NCBI GenBank assembly: GCA_947630875.1
Contig: CANRJG010000017.1
Location: 1-40,785, forward strand
Length of the DNA: 40,785 nt
Direction: 5' to 3'
From: an uncultured Lachnospiraceae bacterium
Lineage (GTDB): Bacteria; Bacillota; Clostridia; Lachnospirales; Lachnospiraceae
The translations under genes were made by a program, and so were the position numbers. The first letter of the stretch is position 1; each line of letters opens with the position of its first letter. The notes beneath the pieces were generated by a model that was given only the letters and a program-made list of their open reading frames with translations, was not told where the DNA came from and made no database searches. Positions 17,371 to 26,669 of the stretch are shown here, piece after piece.

Positions 17371-18444
17371 ATGGGAAAAAATACGAATCAACTTCCAAAA
17401 AAGAGTATCCTCAGCGCCCAGATCGATCTGGCAAAGTTCTCACCGGCGACGGAGGACGAAAAGAAACAGCAGGATGTGATGAGCGAAAGCACCACTTTTT
17501 TTAAGGATGGTATGCGCAAGCTGTTTAAAAATCCACTGGCGGTTTTGAGTATTGTGCTGCTCTGCATCATTTTACTGACCATTATCGTGGCGCCCATGGT
17601 GGTGCCTTACGGATATTCGGAAATGCTCAGCATTGAAGGAAAGCGCGACAAAACGGCCAAAAATCTGGCGCCCTTTACTTACAGTGAAAAGGAGCAGGAG
17701 TATATCGCACAGGGCAACAAGCGGTTCCCCCATATTTTCGGAACGGACGATCTGTGCCGTGACTATTTCATCCGTGTAATTTACGGAACGCGGATTTCCC
17801 TGCTGGTGGGATTTTTCGCCAGTATTATCGTATTGATCATCGGCCTGCTGTACGGAAGTATTTCCGGCTATCTGGGAGGAAAGGTGGATCTGATCATGAT
17901 GCGGGTCGTGGATATCATATATTCCCTGCCGGATATGCTGATCATTATTCTGCTTTCCGTGGTGCTCAATGAAGTGCTGAAATTCCCTACGGGCACTATT
18001 TTCGCCAAGCTGGGTACCAATATGATTTCCATCTTTATTGTGTTCGGTCTGCTGTACTGGGTCAGCATGGCGCGTTTGATTCGCGGTCAGATTCTTTCCA
18101 TTAAGGAAAATGAATATATTCTGGCGGCGAAGTCCATCGGCGCGAAGCCCTCCCGCATCATCCGGAAGCACATCATTCCCAACTGCCTGTCGGTCATCAT
18201 TATTTCGACGGCGCTGCAGATTCCTTCCGCCATCTTTACGGAAAGCTACTTAAGCTTTGTGGGCCTGGGCGTCAAGGTACCCATGCCGTCTTTGGGCTCC
18301 CTGGCCAATGCGGCAAGAGAGGGACTGCAGAGTTACCCGTATAAACTGGTATTTCCCGCGATTATGATCTGTCTGATCGTTCTGAGCCTGAACCTGCTGG
18401 GGGACGGCTTGAGAGACGCGTTTGACCCTAAACTGAAGAGGTGA
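17371..18444 (+). CDS. oppC: Oligopeptide ABC transporter permease, OppC/DppC type
   Basis: Predicted 357-residue permease partner of OppB. It has a cytoplasmic N-terminal stretch, a first membrane helix at about 55-75, the large extracytoplasmic segment typical of OppC (ending near FGTDDLCRDYF), and the EAA loop NEYILAAKSIGAKPSRIIRKH. The C-terminus LLGDGLRDAFDPKLKR is the family hallmark. The ATG at 17371 has GGAGGA 7 bp upstream and is preferred over the GTG at 17353. It ends 5 bp before oppD. Confidence 0.93.
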   Translation: MGKNTNQLPKKSILSAQIDLAKFSPATEDEKKQQDVMSESTTFFKDGMRKLFKNPLAVLSIVLLCIILLTIIVAPMVVPYGYSEMLSIEGKRDKTAKNLAPFTYSEKEQEYIAQGNKRFPHIFGTDDLCRDYFIRVIYGTRISLLVGFFASIIVLIIGLLYGSISGYLGGKVDLIMMRVVDIIYSLPDMLIIILLSVVLNEVLKFPTGTIFAKLGTNMISIFIVFGLLYWVSMARLIRGQILSIKENEYILAAKSIGAKPSRIIRKHIIPNCLSVIIISTALQIPSAIFTESYLSFVGLGVKVPMPSLGSLANAAREGLQSYPYKLVFPAIMICLIVLSLNLLGDGLRDAFDPKLKR

Positions 18445-18449
18445 TCGAG

Positions 18450-19454
18450 ATGAGTGAATATCTTCTGAGCGTGCAGGATCTGCACACATCGTTTTTTACA
18501 GATTCCGGAGAAGTACAGGCGGTCAACGGCGTGTCCTTCAACTTAAATCCCGGAGAAATTCTTGGCATCGTCGGCGAATCCGGTTCCGGCAAAAGCGTTA
18601 CGGCCTATTCCATTATGCAGATTCTGGCCGACACCGGCAGAGTCGTCAGCGGCCGCGTATTGTATAAGGGGCAGGATCTGGCGCAGTGGAGCGAAAAACA
18701 GATGCGCGGTTTCCGGGGAAAATCCTGTTCCATCATTTTCCAGGATCCCATGACCAGCCTGAATCCGGTGTTTACCATCGGCAATCAGATCGGCGAGGCC
18801 ATTCGCCTGCATACCGATAAGAAGGGGCCGGAAGTCAAAGCCCGGGCCATAGAACTGCTGGAACTGGTGGGCATCAATGAACCGGAAAAAAGAATCAAAC
18901 AGTATCCCTATGAGCTTTCCGGCGGTATGCGGCAGCGTGTGATGATTGCTATGGCGCTGGCCTGCGAGCCGGATATCCTGATTGCTGATGAGCCCACCAC
19001 GGCGCTGGACGTAACCATTCAGGCCCAGATTCTCGAACTGATGCAGGAACTGCAGCACAAGCTGGGCATGGCCGTCATTATGGTAACCCATGATCTGGGC
19101 GTTATCGCGGATATGTGCGACAATATCATTGTCATGTACGGTGGCCGCATCTGTGAGCGCGGCACCGCAAGTGAAATATTCTACAATCCCCGGCATGAGT
19201 ACACCAAGGGGCTGCTGCGTTCCATTCCGAACGTTAATAATATGAAGAAACGGCTGGAGCCCATTGAAGGAACGCCCATCAATATGCTCAATCTGCCGAA
19301 GGGCTGCGCTTTCTGTACCCGCTGCAATGCGGCAATGAAGATTTGTCTGACGGAGCGGCCGGAGGAAATGACCATCAATGAAAATCACAAAGCGTCCTGC
19401 TGGGTCAATGTCCGGGATCAGCTGATGCAAGAAGGAGGACAGGAAAATGAGTGA
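18450..19454 (+). CDS. oppD: Oligopeptide ABC transporter ATPase, OppD/DppD type
   Basis: Predicted 334-residue ATP-binding subunit. Walker A GESGSGKS (residues 43-50), signature LSGGMRQR and Walker [12 protein letters not shown] are intact. The C-terminal extension carries four cysteines (GCAFCTRC, then C and SCW), matching the [4Fe-4S]-binding tail seen in dipeptide transporter ATPases. The start ATG at 18450 follows AAGAGG by 8 bp. The 3' end overlaps oppF by 8 bp, pointing to translational coupling. Confidence 0.94.
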   Translation: MSEYLLSVQDLHTSFFTDSGEVQAVNGVSFNLNPGEILGIVGESGSGKSVTAYSIMQILADTGRVVSGRVLYKGQDLAQWSEKQMRGFRGKSCSIIFQDPMTSLNPVFTIGNQIGEAIRLHTDKKGPEVKARAIELLELVGINEPEKRIKQYPYELSGGMRQRVMIAMALACEPDILIADEPTTALDVTIQAQILELMQELQHKLGMAVIMVTHDLGVIADMCDNIIVMYGGRICERGTASEIFYNPRHEYTKGLLRSIPNVNNMKKRLEPIEGTPINMLNLPKGCAFCTRCNAAMKICLTERPEEMTINENHKASCWVNVRDQLMQEGGQENE

Positions 19455-20406
19455 ACATCTGCTTGAGGTAAAGAACTTAAAAGAATATTTTTCTGTCCGC
19501 AACGGCATAGGAAAAACCCTTCCGTTAAAAGCGGTGGACGACGTGTCCTTTACCATTGAAAAGGGCGAAACCTTAGGTCTGGTCGGTGAGTCAGGCTGCG
19601 GCAAAACCACGGTGGGACGGACGATCCTGCGGCTGTACAAACCCACGGCGGGACAGGTGCTGTTCAAGGGAGAAGAGGTCAACGACAAAAACATTGTTCA
19701 CATGCGCAAGAAAATGCAGATGGTATTTCAGGATCCCTATTCTTCACTGGACCCGCGGATGACGGTGGAGGATATTATCGGGGAGCCGCTGGATGTACAT
19801 AAGCTCTATACAAACCGGAAGGAACGCCGGGACAAGATTCTGGAGCTGATGTCTTTTGTAGGTCTGAATGCGGAGCACGCCACCCGGTATGCCCATGAAT
19901 TTTCCGGCGGACAGAGACAGCGTATCGGCATTGCCCGGGCGCTGGCGGTGAATCCTGAGTTTATTGTCTGTGACGAACCGGTTTCCGCTCTGGATGTGTC
20001 CATTCAGGCGCAGGTCATCAATATGTTTGAAGAACTGCAGGAAAAACTGGGTGTAGCCTATCTGTTTATTGCCCATGACCTTCTGGTGGTGCATCATATT
20101 TCCAAACGAATCGCGGTGATGTATCTGGGCAAGATCGTGGAGATTGCGGATGCGGATGAACTGAACGAATCTCCGATCCATCCCTATACCCAGTCGCTGC
20201 TGTCGGCGGTGCCGATTCCCGATCCGGACGTCACTCGCAGCCGGAAACGAATCGTACTGGAAGGCGATGTGCCCAGCCCGCTGAATATGCCCAGCGGCTG
20301 TCCGTTTAGGACCCGCTGCCGGTATGCCACCGAGCAGTGCGCCAAAGAAATGCCCACGCTGACAGACCGCGGAAACGGCCATCAGGTGGCCTGCTGGAAC
20401 AAATAA
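19447..20406 (+). CDS. oppF: Oligopeptide ABC transporter ATPase, OppF/DppF type
   Basis: Predicted 319-residue second ATPase of the heterodimer. Walker A GESGCGKT (about 47-54), signature FSGGQRQR and Walker [11 protein letters not shown] are present. The Cys-rich tail (GCPFRTRC, then C and ACW) again matches the Opp/Dpp C-terminal motif. The start overlaps the oppD stop by 8 bp. The binding-protein gene follows after about 100 bp with its own promoter. Confidence 0.94.
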   Translation: MSEHLLEVKNLKEYFSVRNGIGKTLPLKAVDDVSFTIEKGETLGLVGESGCGKTTVGRTILRLYKPTAGQVLFKGEEVNDKNIVHMRKKMQMVFQDPYSSLDPRMTVEDIIGEPLDVHKLYTNRKERRDKILELMSFVGLNAEHATRYAHEFSGGQRQRIGIARALAVNPEFIVCDEPVSALDVSIQAQVINMFEELQEKLGVAYLFIAHDLLVVHHISKRIAVMYLGKIVEIADADELNESPIHPYTQSLLSAVPIPDPDVTRSRKRIVLEGDVPSPLNMPSGCPFRTRCRYATEQCAKEMPTLTDRGNGHQVACWNK

Positions 20407-20417
20407 CTGGAAATAGA

Positions 20418-20446
20418 TTGCAATTTTTTCCTTTCCATAGTATAAT
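20418..20446 (+). promoter_or_regulatory. Separate sigma-A promoter of the peptide-binding protein gene
   Basis: -35 TTGCAA (20418-20423), a 17-bp spacer and a perfect -10 TATAAT (20441-20446) in the oppF-oppA gap. It would give extra transcription of the binding protein relative to the permease and ATPase genes. Confidence 0.85.
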
Positions 20447-20452
20447 GAAACG

Positions 20453-20484
20453 AAATTTCAGACAGGCATTGCCTTCTGAAATTT
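20453..20484 (+). promoter_or_regulatory. 5'-terminal mRNA hairpin ahead of the binding-protein gene
   Basis: A perfect 10-bp stem (AAATTTCAGA at 20453-20462 with TCTGAAATTT at 20475-20484) is topped by an AGGC/GCCT inner stem. Its first base is about 7 nt after the -10 element, so the transcript probably starts at the foot of the hairpin. No T-run follows directly (TATAAA comes next), so it looks like an RNA-stabilising 5' structure rather than a terminator. Confidence 0.6.
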
Positions 20485-20510
20485 TATAAAAAAAATAAGA
20501 GGTGAAAGAA

Positions 20511-22253
20511 ATGAAGAAAGTTCTTGCAGTGCTGCTTGCTGCGGTTATGGTCTTTTCTCTTTCTGCCTGTGGCTCCAAGACGAGTACCACAGACAACAAG
20601 GATAAAGACACTACAAAAACCGAAAGCACAGATGCAGCGTCTCTGGTCAGCGATGCGTTTATCGATCCTGTCAGTGAATGGTCACAGTACGACGATTTGA
20701 TTGCACAGATCAAAGCAGAGACAGATTATGCGAAGCGTGCGGATATGATGCATGATGCAGAGGACATTCTGATGTCCAACGGCTGCGTGGTTCCGCTGTA
20801 TTACTACAATGATATTTACATGCAGAAGGATTATGTAGACGGTATTTTTGCAAATCTGTTCGGTTACAAGTTCTTCCAGTATACGACGATGTCCAATGGT
20901 TCTGATACGCTTCGTCTGAATCTGGCCAGCGAGCCGGATTATCTGGATCCCGCGCTAAACAGTTCCGTGGACGGTGCCTGTCTGGCAGTTAACTCTTTTG
21001 CAGGTCTTTATACCTATGATGAAGAAGGCAACACCATTCCGGATCTGGCAGAGAGCTATACTTCCACAGCCAATGACGACGGCTCCATGACCTATACCGT
21101 TACTCTGAAGGACGGCCTGAAATGGTCTGACGGTTCTGATCTGACCGCAGAAGATTTTGCGTACTCCTGGAAACGTGCCGCTTCGGAAGAAACCGCTTCC
21201 GATTACGGCTATATGTTCTCCACAGTTGTTGGTTATCCTAACGACCTTGCAGTAGAAGCAAAAGATGCGACAACCTTTGAATTTACCATGACCGCACCCT
21301 GCGCTTATATTGAAGGCCTGATGGCATTCCCCACCTTCTTCCCCGTAAAGCAGTCTGCCGTTGAAGCTTACGCGGATTGGAAGACCACACCGGGCGGCTG
21401 GTGTCAGGAAGCCGGATTTGTCAGCAACGGACCGTACGTATGTACTGGGTGGTCTCATGACACATCCATGACCTATGAGAAGAACCCGTATTATCACAAT
21501 GCGGACAAGGTTACCGTCAACAAGCTGGAGTTCATGCTTTCCGCAGATGATACAGCCATTTATGCCGCATACAACGCGGGCGACGTAGATTTTATTGATA
21601 CGGTTCCCACCGATGAAATCGCAAGCCTGATTGACAACCCTGAGTTCAAGGTTATTGACAACTTGGGTACCTATTATATCGGTTTCAACTGCAAGAGCGA
21701 ACTGTTTGCGGATATGACACCGGAAGAAGCAACCTGCATGCGTCTGGGCTTAAGCGCACTGATCGATCGTGAGAATATCTGTGAGACAGTGGGACAGACC
21801 GGGCAGATCGCTGCGAACTCCTACATCCCGATTGGTATGTCTGACGGCAACGGCGGTATCTTCAAACCTGCCAAGGACGACAACGCATATTTTGAGATTC
21901 TGGAAGACGAGGATGCAAGAATCGAAGAAGCTGTGAAGTATCTGAAAGCTGCAGGCTTCAAGTTTGATGAAAACAACATGCTTTCTGATGAAACGCCCAT
22001 CACCATGACATACCTGACCAATGATGGTACAGGCCACGTAGGCGTTGCACAGATCGTACAGAGCGACTTTGCAATGATCGGTATCGATATGAGTATCCAA
22101 CCAGAAGAATGGAACGTATTCCTGGAGGACAGAAAGCAGGGTAATTTCGATATCGCTCGTGAAGGCTGGCTGGCAGACTTCGACGACCCGATCAACATGC
22201 TTGAGATGTGGACGACCGAATCCGGCAACAACGATTGCCAGTATGGCCGTTAA
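20511..22253 (+). CDS. Peptide-binding lipoprotein (OppA/DppA family), apparently circularly permuted
   Basis: Predicted 580-residue extracytoplasmic lipoprotein that should deliver peptides to the OppBCDF permease. The signal peptide ends in lipobox LSAC (C20), followed by a polar linker to about residue 55. Residues 57-126 (from WSQYDDLIAQ through ILMSNGCVVPLYYY to GYKFFQYT) look like the C-terminal tail of this family. Residues 131-580 begin with the usual mature N-terminus (TLRLNLASEPDYLDPAL) and end at SGNNDCQYGR, exactly where family members normally continue into that tail. Order is therefore linker-tail-body instead of body-tail. The ATG at 20511 is preferred over the GTG at 20502 on ribosome-site spacing. 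Family membership is secure; the permutation is my reading of the motif order. Confidence 0.88.
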   Translation: MKKVLAVLLAAVMVFSLSACGSKTSTTDNKDKDTTKTESTDAASLVSDAFIDPVSEWSQYDDLIAQIKAETDYAKRADMMHDAEDILMSNGCVVPLYYYNDIYMQKDYVDGIFANLFGYKFFQYTTMSNGSDTLRLNLASEPDYLDPALNSSVDGACLAVNSFAGLYTYDEEGNTIPDLAESYTSTANDDGSMTYTVTLKDGLKWSDGSDLTAEDFAYSWKRAASEETASDYGYMFSTVVGYPNDLAVEAKDATTFEFTMTAPCAYIEGLMAFPTFFPVKQSAVEAYADWKTTPGGWCQEAGFVSNGPYVCTGWSHDTSMTYEKNPYYHNADKVTVNKLEFMLSADDTAIYAAYNAGDVDFIDTVPTDEIASLIDNPEFKVIDNLGTYYIGFNCKSELFADMTPEEATCMRLGLSALIDRENICETVGQTGQIAANSYIPIGMSDGNGGIFKPAKDDNAYFEILEDEDARIEEAVKYLKAAGFKFDENNMLSDETPITMTYLTNDGTGHVGVAQIVQSDFAMIGIDMSIQPEEWNVFLEDRKQGNFDIAREGWLADFDDPINMLEMWTTESGNNDCQYGR

Positions 22254-22286
22254 TTCCATCTGATTCAGATTGAAACAGGAAAAAAG

Positions 22287-22315
22287 GAGCCATTCATTTT
22301 TTTGAATGGCTCTTT
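22287..22315 (+). terminator. Hairpin terminator after the binding-protein gene
   Basis: A perfect 10-bp stem (GAGCCATTCA with TGAATGGCTC) around a T6 loop, followed by only TTTCC. The short T-run suggests partial termination, and the next gene starts just 18 bp after the hairpin, so some read-through into pncB is plausible. Confidence 0.75.
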
Positions 22316-22332
22316 CCTGCATTGGAGGAAAT

Positions 22333-23781
22333 ATGAGCACTTTGAATTTAACCTTGCTGACCGATCTGTATGAGCTGACCATGATGCAGGGATATTTTAA
22401 ATCCGGCAAGGATCAGACCGTGATTTTTGATGCGTTTTACCGGGACAATCCCTGCGGAAACGGGTATGCCATTGCGGCAGGACTGGAGCAAATCATTGAT
22501 TATATCAAAAATCTGCATTTTTCACCGGAAGATATCGATTATCTGCGGAGCTTACATATCTTTGATGAAGATTTTCTGGCCTATCTGGCGGAATTTCGTT
22601 TCACGGGAGACATTTACGCCATTCCGGAAGGCAGCGTGATTTTCCCCAGAGAGCCTATCATCAAGGTCATAGCGCCCATCATGCAGGCACAGCTGGTGGA
22701 AACCGCTATTTTAAATATCATGAATCATCAGAGTCTCATCGCCACGAAGGCAGCCCGGGTGGTACATGCCGCCCAGGGCGACGGGGTGATGGAATTTGGT
22801 CTGCGGCGCGCACAGGGACCGGATGCGGGTACCTATGGAGCCAGAGCAGCCATGATCGGCGGCTGTATCGGAACAAGCAATGTGCTGGCGGGGCAGCTGT
22901 TTGACGTGCCGGTGAAAGGCACCCATGCCCACAGCTGGGTCATGAGTTTTCCCGACGAATATACCGCATTCAAAACCTATGCGGATCTGTATCCGGAAGC
23001 GGCGCTGCTGCTGGTGGATACCTACGACACCTTAAAATCCGGCGTTCCCAATGCCATCCGGGTATTTACGGAAATGCGGGAAGCGGGTATGGAACTGAAA
23101 AATTACGGTATTCGTCTGGACAGCGGCGATCTGGCCTATCTTTCGAAAAAGGCCAGAAAGATGCTGGACGACGCAGGTTTTCCGGATGCCATTATTTCCG
23201 CTTCCAGTGATCTGGACGAGCATCTGATCTCCAGTCTGAAGATTCAGCATGCGGCGATCACCTCCTGGGGCGTGGGCACCAACCTGATTACGTCCAAGGA
23301 CTGCCCGGCCTTCGGCGGGGTTTACAAGCTCTCCGCGGTACAGGCAGAGGACGGCAGCTTCATTCCCCGGATCAAGATTTCGGAGAATACCGACAAGATC
23401 ACCAATCCCGGCAATAAAACCATTTTCCGGATCTATGACAATGATTCCGGCATTATCATTGCTGATTTAATCGCGTTGGTGGGAGAACACTTCGATATTT
23501 CCCAAGATATGACCATATTTGATCCCATTGAGACCTGGAAAAAGACCCGTCTGGTGGGAGGAACGTATCGAATGAAGGAAATTCTGGTCAAAGTATTTGA
23601 TCAGGGAAAATGCGTCTACACTTCTCCCGGTGTGATGGAAATCAGAGACTACTGCCAGCAGGAACTGAATACGCTCTGGGATGAGACCAAGCGTCTGGTC
23701 AATCCCCACGACGTGTACGTAGATCTTTCCGACAAGCTGTTTGCACTGAAGCGGGATCTGCTGTCCGAAAGCAGAAAATAA
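22333..23781 (+). CDS. pncB: Nicotinate phosphoribosyltransferase
   Basis: Predicted 482-residue enzyme of NAD salvage that makes nicotinate mononucleotide from nicotinate, PRPP and ATP. It opens with LTDLYELTMMQGYF, the conserved start of the family, and contains HAHSWVMSF, GIRLDSGDLAYLS and the phosphate-binding GVGTNLITSKDCPAFGGVYKL. Length fits the bacterial form. The ATG at 22333 has GGAGG 4-5 bp upstream, slightly short spacing. No clear promoter of its own was found, so it may depend on read-through from the peptide transporter operon. Confidence 0.94.
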   Translation: MSTLNLTLLTDLYELTMMQGYFKSGKDQTVIFDAFYRDNPCGNGYAIAAGLEQIIDYIKNLHFSPEDIDYLRSLHIFDEDFLAYLAEFRFTGDIYAIPEGSVIFPREPIIKVIAPIMQAQLVETAILNIMNHQSLIATKAARVVHAAQGDGVMEFGLRRAQGPDAGTYGARAAMIGGCIGTSNVLAGQLFDVPVKGTHAHSWVMSFPDEYTAFKTYADLYPEAALLLVDTYDTLKSGVPNAIRVFTEMREAGMELKNYGIRLDSGDLAYLSKKARKMLDDAGFPDAIISASSDLDEHLISSLKIQHAAITSWGVGTNLITSKDCPAFGGVYKLSAVQAEDGSFIPRIKISENTDKITNPGNKTIFRIYDNDSGIIIADLIALVGEHFDISQDMTIFDPIETWKKTRLVGGTYRMKEILVKVFDQGKCVYTSPGVMEIRDYCQQELNTLWDETKRLVNPHDVYVDLSDKLFALKRDLLSESRK

Positions 23782-23788
23782 ATGAAAA

Positions 23789-23831
23789 CGGTATGAAACC
23801 GAAACACACATCGGTTTCATACCGCTTTTTT
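23789..23831. terminator. Bidirectional terminator between pncB and spoVT
   Basis: A perfect 14-bp stem (23789-23802 with 23811-23824) with an 8-nt loop, followed on the plus strand by CTTTTTTT. On the minus strand it is followed by a weaker T-run. It sits between two convergent stop codons. Confidence 0.92.
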
Positions 23832-24376
23832 TAGGTTTCCATCTGTTTGCCGAGAAAACCGGCCGCCGTATTGGCCAGCTTCTGTTCCACTTCACCCATT
23901 TTTTTATAAGGATCTTTTTCGAAGATGATGACGGAACCGATGGCGTCCCCCTCGCAGATAATGGGGGATACGGTTTCGCTTTGAATTTCTTCGTCTCCGT
24001 CGATGATTTTCACGAATTTTTTATCCAGTTTGTGTGCCAGAATAAACATCCGGTTGTTGATGGTATCATCCAGCTGTGTGGAAATGTTTTTGCCCAGATA
24101 TTCTTTTTTCGGACCACCGGCCACGGCAATGATCTGGTCGCGGTCCGTGATGCAGACGATATGCCCCGTCACCTGTGCCAGGGAGTCGGCATATTCTTTT
24201 GCAAAGTCCCCAAGCTCTCCGATGGGAGAGTATTTTTTTAATATGATTTCACCCTCATGATTCGTGAAGATTTCCAGCGGATCGCCTTCCCTTATCCTGA
24301 ATGTTCTCCTGATTTCTTTCGGCACCACAACTCTGCCGAGATCGTCAATTCTGCGAACAATCCCTGTTGCTTTCAT
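23831..24376 (-). CDS. spoVT: Stage V sporulation protein T
   Basis: Predicted 181-residue transcriptional regulator of late forespore gene expression. The N-terminal AbrB-type swapped-hairpin domain is clear (MKATGIVRRIDDLGRVVVPK, residues 1-20, through about 50), and the rest is the GAF-like sensor domain of SpoVT. Length matches the family (about 178). The open frame runs nine codons further up, but the ATG at 24376 gives the canonical N-terminus and has GGAGG upstream. In Bacillus the gene is forespore-specific, and a sigma-G-like promoter is seen here. Good evidence that the host forms endospores. Confidence 0.95.
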   Translation of the reverse strand: MKATGIVRRIDDLGRVVVPKEIRRTFRIREGDPLEIFTNHEGEIILKKYSPIGELGDFAKEYADSLAQVTGHIVCITDRDQIIAVAGGPKKEYLGKNISTQLDDTINNRMFILAHKLDKKFVKIIDGDEEIQSETVSPIICEGDAIGSVIIFEKDPYKKMGEVEQKLANTAAGFLGKQMET

Positions 24377-24401
24377 ACCTTTTGCTTCCTCCGTTTTGAA
24401 C

Positions 24402-24432
24402 AAGTATGGAGTTATTATCTGTAAGATATGGC
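24402..24432 (-). promoter_or_regulatory. Candidate forespore (sigma-G-like) promoter of spoVT
   Basis: On the minus strand, GCCATA (24427-24432), an 18-bp spacer and CATACTT (24402-24408) approximate the sigma-G pattern. The predicted start point is very close to the ribosome binding site, giving a short leader. Tentative, but consistent with sigma-G control of spoVT in Bacillus. Confidence 0.4.
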
Positions 24433-24499
24433 GAATTATGCATGGAAAAAGCGCCGGGATCGTAAAAAGAAAAAATTGTCAATTTGCAGGCGGCTTTGG

Positions 24500-25249
24500 T
24501 TAGAGAAATGCTTCACAAGCGTCAAATGCAAAGCATAAAGTATCCGCGCTGTGGCTGTCGCTGGAAAGCAAAAGCCGGCCGCCGCGGTCTTTGATGTAGC
24601 GGCGCATGTCGGCGTTTGGATAGGGCTGTGTGCGGTATCCTCTGGCCATGGCGCCGGTATTGATTTCAAAAATGCAGTTCGCAGCCAGCAGCTGATCCAG
24701 CGCCCTTTGCCATGCTTTCACATAGCGAGGATGGGTCTCGTCAAACAGTGCGCCGTCTTCGTTAAATTTGGAAATCAGATCGAAGTGACCGATGATATCC
24801 GCGCCGGTTTTGCGCGCCAGATCGGCGACGATAGAAAAGTAACATTCCGCCATGGCATAGATGTCGTTTTGAAAATACTGCCAGAGGCCGTCCAGCAGGA
24901 TGTCTTTGCTTTCATCCACCGGCAGATAAATTTCGCCGCAGCGCAGATAATGCACCGAGCCGATGACGTAATCATAAGCGTCAGTGGGTTCTGCGGAATA
25001 ATAATCCTGCTCGATGCCGCAGAGAATCTGAATCTGATCTTTGTATCTTTCTTTTAATACGGCGATTTCCGTCTGATATGCCGGGATCTTATCTTTGGAC
25101 ATGCAGTAGCTTTCATCAAAAAAGGTATAGCTGTGGGAGGAAAAGCCGATGCAGTCCAGACCCCGGGCAATGGCGGTGCCCACGATTTGTTCCGGCCGGT
25201 CTTTGCCGTCACAGTAATCGCAGTGTATGTGCAGATCGCGGCGGATCAT
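24500..25249 (-). CDS. hisJ: Histidinol-phosphatase, PHP family
   Basis: Predicted 249-residue metal-dependent phosphatase that removes phosphate from L-histidinol phosphate. The PHP metal motif HIHCDYCDG is at the N-terminus, SSHSY follows near residue 37, and the C-terminal SSDSHSADT supplies further metal ligands. This is the HisK/HisJ type found in Bacillota, not the HAD-type phosphatase. It is the last gene of the his operon, its ATG overlapping the hisIE stop codon (ATGA). No clear terminator was found downstream before spoVT. Confidence 0.92.
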   Translation of the reverse strand: MIRRDLHIHCDYCDGKDRPEQIVGTAIARGLDCIGFSSHSYTFFDESYCMSKDKIPAYQTEIAVLKERYKDQIQILCGIEQDYYSAEPTDAYDYVIGSVHYLRCGEIYLPVDESKDILLDGLWQYFQNDIYAMAECYFSIVADLARKTGADIIGHFDLISKFNEDGALFDETHPRYVKAWQRALDQLLAANCIFEINTGAMARGYRTQPYPNADMRRYIKDRGGRLLLSSDSHSADTLCFAFDACEAFL

Positions 25250-25896
25250 TGGGTCATTTTCTCCTGTTTGATTTTATGATCGATGACATGGCGGGAGGCA
25301 AGCTCTCTGTGAATGTCTTCCAGGGAAATACCGGCTTCCACCATCAGCACCATGACATGGTACGCCAGATCCGCAATCTCGTAAATGGTTTCTTTTTTGT
25401 CTTCGGCCTTGGCGGCGATGATCACCTCTGTGGATTCCTCGCCGACTTTTTTCAGGATTTTGTCCAGTCCTTTTTCAAACAGATAGGTCGTGTAGGAACC
25501 CTCTTTTTTCTCTGCTTTTCTGCCTTCCAGCAGCTGCATCAGGGATTCGAGGGAAAATTCCTGCAATTCGTCGTTTTCCCACAGGGGATTGGAGAAGCAG
25601 GAATGGGTTCCCAGATGGCAGGCCGGACCATCCGGTTCCGCCATAATCAGCAGCGCGTCCTTGTCGCAGTCTGCGGTAATGGAAACGATATGCTGATAAT
25701 TGCCGCTGGTTTCTCCTTTCAGCCAGAGAGTCTGGCGGGAGCGGCTGTAAAAACAGGTAAGTTTTTTCTCCATGGAAATTTTCAGACTTTCTTCATTCAT
25801 GTAGGCAAGCGTTAATACCTGTTTGCTGACAGCGTCCACAACGATGGCGGGAATCAGTCCCTGCGCATCAAATTTCAATTCTTTGATATCGATCAT
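25246..25896 (-). CDS. hisIE: Bifunctional phosphoribosyl-AMP cyclohydrolase / phosphoribosyl-ATP pyrophosphatase
   Basis: Predicted 216-residue fusion catalysing steps 2 and 3 of histidine synthesis. The N-terminal HisI part (about 1-110) shows [11 protein letters not shown], the metal-binding [10 protein letters not shown] and THSCF. The C-terminal HisE part (about 115-205) shows the helical [12 protein letters not shown] pyrophosphatase motif. Length equals a standard fusion. It starts 11 bp after hisF and overlaps hisJ by 4 bp. Confidence 0.96.
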   Translation of the reverse strand: MIDIKELKFDAQGLIPAIVVDAVSKQVLTLAYMNEESLKISMEKKLTCFYSRSRQTLWLKGETSGNYQHIVSITADCDKDALLIMAEPDGPACHLGTHSCFSNPLWENDELQEFSLESLMQLLEGRKAEKKEGSYTTYLFEKGLDKILKKVGEESTEVIIAAKAEDKKETIYEIADLAYHVMVLMVEAGISLEDIHRELASRHVIDHKIKQEKMTQ

Positions 25897-25907
25897 GTTT
25901 TACCACC

Positions 25908-26669
25908 TTATGAAACCCTTGCGGGAATTCCTTTCCTGTACATTTCCTGTTTTAAGTCCATGATTTTCACTTCGCCGAAGTGAAAGATGGAAGCGGCCAG
26001 TCCCGCATCCACTTTGGGAAGGGCTGTAAAGAGCGTGATGAAATCTTCTACGCAGCCGGCGCCGCCGGAGGCAATGACGGGAACCGAAACGGCTTCGCAG
26101 ACCGCCGTCAGCAGTTCCAGATCAAACCCGTGTTTGACCCCGTCGGTATCCATGGAGTTGACCACGATTTCTCCCGCGCCGGAAGCCACGCCGCGTTTCA
26201 GCCATTCGATGGCATCCATACCGGTATTGACGCGCCCGCCTTTGGCAAATACGCGGAATACCCCGTCCACCCGTTTGATATCGGCGGAAAGCACGACGCA
26301 CTGGTCGCCGTAGCGTTTGGCAGCTTCGGCAATCAGTTCGGGGTGTTCAATGGCACCGGAGTTGACGCTGACTTTGTCGGCACCGCATTTCAAAACACGG
26401 TCAAAATCCGCCAGGGAGTGAATGCCGCCGCCCACCGTCAGGGGAATAAATACATTGGCCGCGGTTTCGCAGAGGATGTCCGTAAACAGGTTCCTGCCCT
26501 CTGCAGATGCGGTAATGTCATAAAAAACCAGTTCGTCTGCGCCGCAGGCGCTGTAATATTTCGCAAGCTCCACCGGGGAGGAAACATCTTTCAGTCCTTC
26601 AAAGTTCACACCCTTGACCACCCTGCCGTTTTTGACGTCCAAACAGGGGATGATACGTTTTGTAATCAT
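25908..26669 (-). CDS. hisF: Imidazole glycerol phosphate synthase, cyclase subunit
   Basis: Predicted 253-residue (beta/alpha)8 barrel that, with HisH, turns PRFAR and ammonia into imidazole glycerol phosphate and AICAR. Landmarks are RIIPCLDVKNGRVVKGVNF, the phosphate loops TVGGGI and ASGGAG, and KVSVNSGAI. Length is standard. It overlaps hisA by 4 bp (ATGA). AICAR released here feeds back into purine synthesis. Confidence 0.97.
   Translation of the reverse strand: MITKRIIPCLDVKNGRVVKGVNFEGLKDVSSPVELAKYYSACGADELVFYDITASAEGRNLFTDILCETAANVFIPLTVGGGIHSLADFDRVLKCGADKVSVNSGAIEHPELIAEAAKRYGDQCVVLSADIKRVDGVFRVFAKGGRVNTGMDAIEWLKRGVASGAGEIVVNSMDTDGVKHGFDLELLTAVCEAVSVPVIASGGAGCVEDFITLFTALPKVDAGLAASIFHFGEVKIMDLKQEMYRKGIPARVS

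Noticed and set aside
20511-22253. Binding-protein rearrangement as a simple assembly artefact
   Set aside because: Collapse of a tandem repeat would give one normally ordered gene. A single frame with its own signal peptide, linker, tail, body and stop is harder to get by mis-assembly. Read-level checking is still listed as the test.
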